Source: Verrucomicrobiota bacterium (GTDB lineage: Bacteria; Verrucomicrobiota; Verrucomicrobiia; CAIQCK01). From it: a stretch of DNA of 64,000 nucleotides. Positions 63,304-64,000 of the stretch are shown one piece after another. The notes below the pieces were generated by a model that saw nothing but the letters and a program-made list of their open reading frames with translations, was not told the DNA's origin and ran no database searches. Location of the stretch: contig JACRQF010000010.1 in NCBI GenBank assembly GCA_016222825.1, positions 1 through 64,000 on the forward strand, read 5' to 3'. A program made the position numbers and the translations under genes. Positions within the stretch are counted from its first letter, which is position 1. Each line of letters begins with the position of its first letter.

Positions 63304-64000
63304 ATGATTGCACCTGCGAACTTTGTCCCGAACGGCGCGCTCGCCGCGAGAATGGCCGACTACTTCGGCCCCGCGGGCTTGCTGTCGTCCTCCGGCGGCG
63401 CGGGACAGGCGTTTGAGTTCCGACCGCAACAACTGGGCATGGCCGAAGCCGTCGCCAACGCCCTCGCCAACCGCCGCCATCTCGCCGTCGAGGCAGGCAC
63501 CGGTGTAGGCAAGAGTTTCGCCTATCTCGCGCCTGCCATCCTCCACGCCGTCGAGAACAAGCGCAGGGCCGTCATCTCGACCTACACGATCAATCTCCAG
63601 GAGCAGATCATCCACAAGGACATCCCGGCGCTGGCGAAGATTCTGCCCGTCCAGTTCAGCGCCACGCTCGTCAAAGGCCGCGCCAACTATCTCTGCCCCT
63701 GCCGGCTGAAGAAGGCGATGCGCTCCGCCGACGGTCTGTTTCTCTCGACCGAGCAGGCCGAGTTGCATCGCATCGCCAAGTGGGCCGAGAAAACGCAGGA
63801 CGGCAGCCGCTCCGACTTCGACATCGAGCCGGACCCGAACGTCTGGGCACAGGTCTGCTCCGAACGCGGCATCTGCGCGCCCCAGAAGTGCGAGAAGGAC
63901 TGCAAGTGTTTCTATCAGGAAGCCCGCCGCCGGATGCGCACCGCCGACGTGCTCGTGGTCAACCATCACCTCTTCTTCTCGGAGATCGCGATCCGTGCCG
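63304..64000 (+). CDS. dinG: DinG/XPD-type DNA helicase, 3' end outside the window
   Basis: The first 232 codons run off the window. Walker A is VEAGTGVGKSFAYLAPAI at about 62-80. Four cysteines in the iron-sulfur-type order (CSERGIC, QKC, KDCKCFY) follow at about 185-205, then VLVVNHHLFFSE, a DEAH-type motif of this family. The protein is an ATP-dependent 5'-3' helicase. The start ATG 63304 has no strong ribosome-binding site. Shares the upstream region with the regulator gene. Confidence 0.85.
   Translation, partial: MIAPANFVPNGALAARMADYFGPAGLLSSSGGAGQAFEFRPQQLGMAEAVANALANRRHLAVEAGTGVGKSFAYLAPAILHAVENKRRAVISTYTINLQEQIIHKDIPALAKILPVQFSATLVKGRANYLCPCRLKKAMRSADGLFLSTEQAELHRIAKWAEKTQDGSRSDFDIEPDPNVWAQVCSERGICAPQKCEKDCKCFYQEARRRMRTADVLVVNHHLFFSEIAIRA

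Overview
The window looks like a chromosomal piece of a GC-rich Verrucomicrobiota bacterium, probably of the Pedosphaera/Limisphaerales type. This is inference from several things together: exosortase/EpsI genes, a SUMF1-type secreted protein, SGNH and sialate-esterase-like secreted hydrolases, GC-rich interspersed palindromes, and 21-bp intergenic tandem arrays. No rRNA or other phylogenetic marker is present to prove it.

Layout. Positions 1-294 are one long nested palindrome whose right arm carries a promoter for a secreted LRR-SUMF1 protein (324-1952). From about 2 to 10.3 kb lie leucyl aminopeptidase, a DUF4139-like protein, aspartate-semialdehyde dehydrogenase, an L,D-transpeptidase, a serine beta-lactamase-like hydrolase, two paralogous proteins of unknown function and a zinc-ribbon membrane protein. 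From 10.5 to 12.6 kb is a disturbed region: a gene split by an in-frame TGA, an 11-unit 21-bp tandem array, and two small AT-richer membrane-protein genes, one bracketed by a direct repeat. An ETF:quinone oxidoreductase follows (12.6-14.4 kb).

From 46.2 down to 14.5 kb, 24 consecutive minus-strand genes form one very large exopolysaccharide locus. It starts with a NusG/RfaH-like factor behind a leader with tandem hairpins. Next come a priming sugar phosphotransferase, WbpB-, WbpD- and WbpA-like enzymes for an acetamido-uronic acid sugar, FemAB-like proteins, a Wzc-like copolymerase with a degenerate kinase P-loop, a deacetylase-glycosyltransferase fusion, a deacetylase, two GT2 enzymes, a beta-helix protein, a polymerase/ligase-like membrane protein, a methyltransferase, a flippase, an acyltransferase, a B12-type radical SAM enzyme, a pyruvyltransferase and an FrhB-like protein. 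The locus ends with an outer-membrane barrel, an exosortase and a 1075-residue TPR protein. No Wza-type exporter is visible, so the barrel plus the TPR protein may be the exit route.

After the locus come tilS, three secreted SGNH/sialate-esterase-type hydrolases, a CHASE2 adenylate cyclase, rnhC, mutY, a hexapeptide acyltransferase, tRNA-Gly(GCC), tRNA-Leu(GAG) and trpD. A second exosortase group (58.4-61.4 kb) holds exosortase, EpsI and a polyprenyl sugar phosphotransferase; its exosortase lacks the usual third catalytic residue, a histidine. The end of the window holds a secreted helical protein, a second 21-bp array of 12 units, an ArsR-type regulator and the start of a DinG/XPD-like helicase. 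The most notable points are the NusG-led exosortase/exopolysaccharide locus with its unusual components and the two exactly phased 21-bp arrays.
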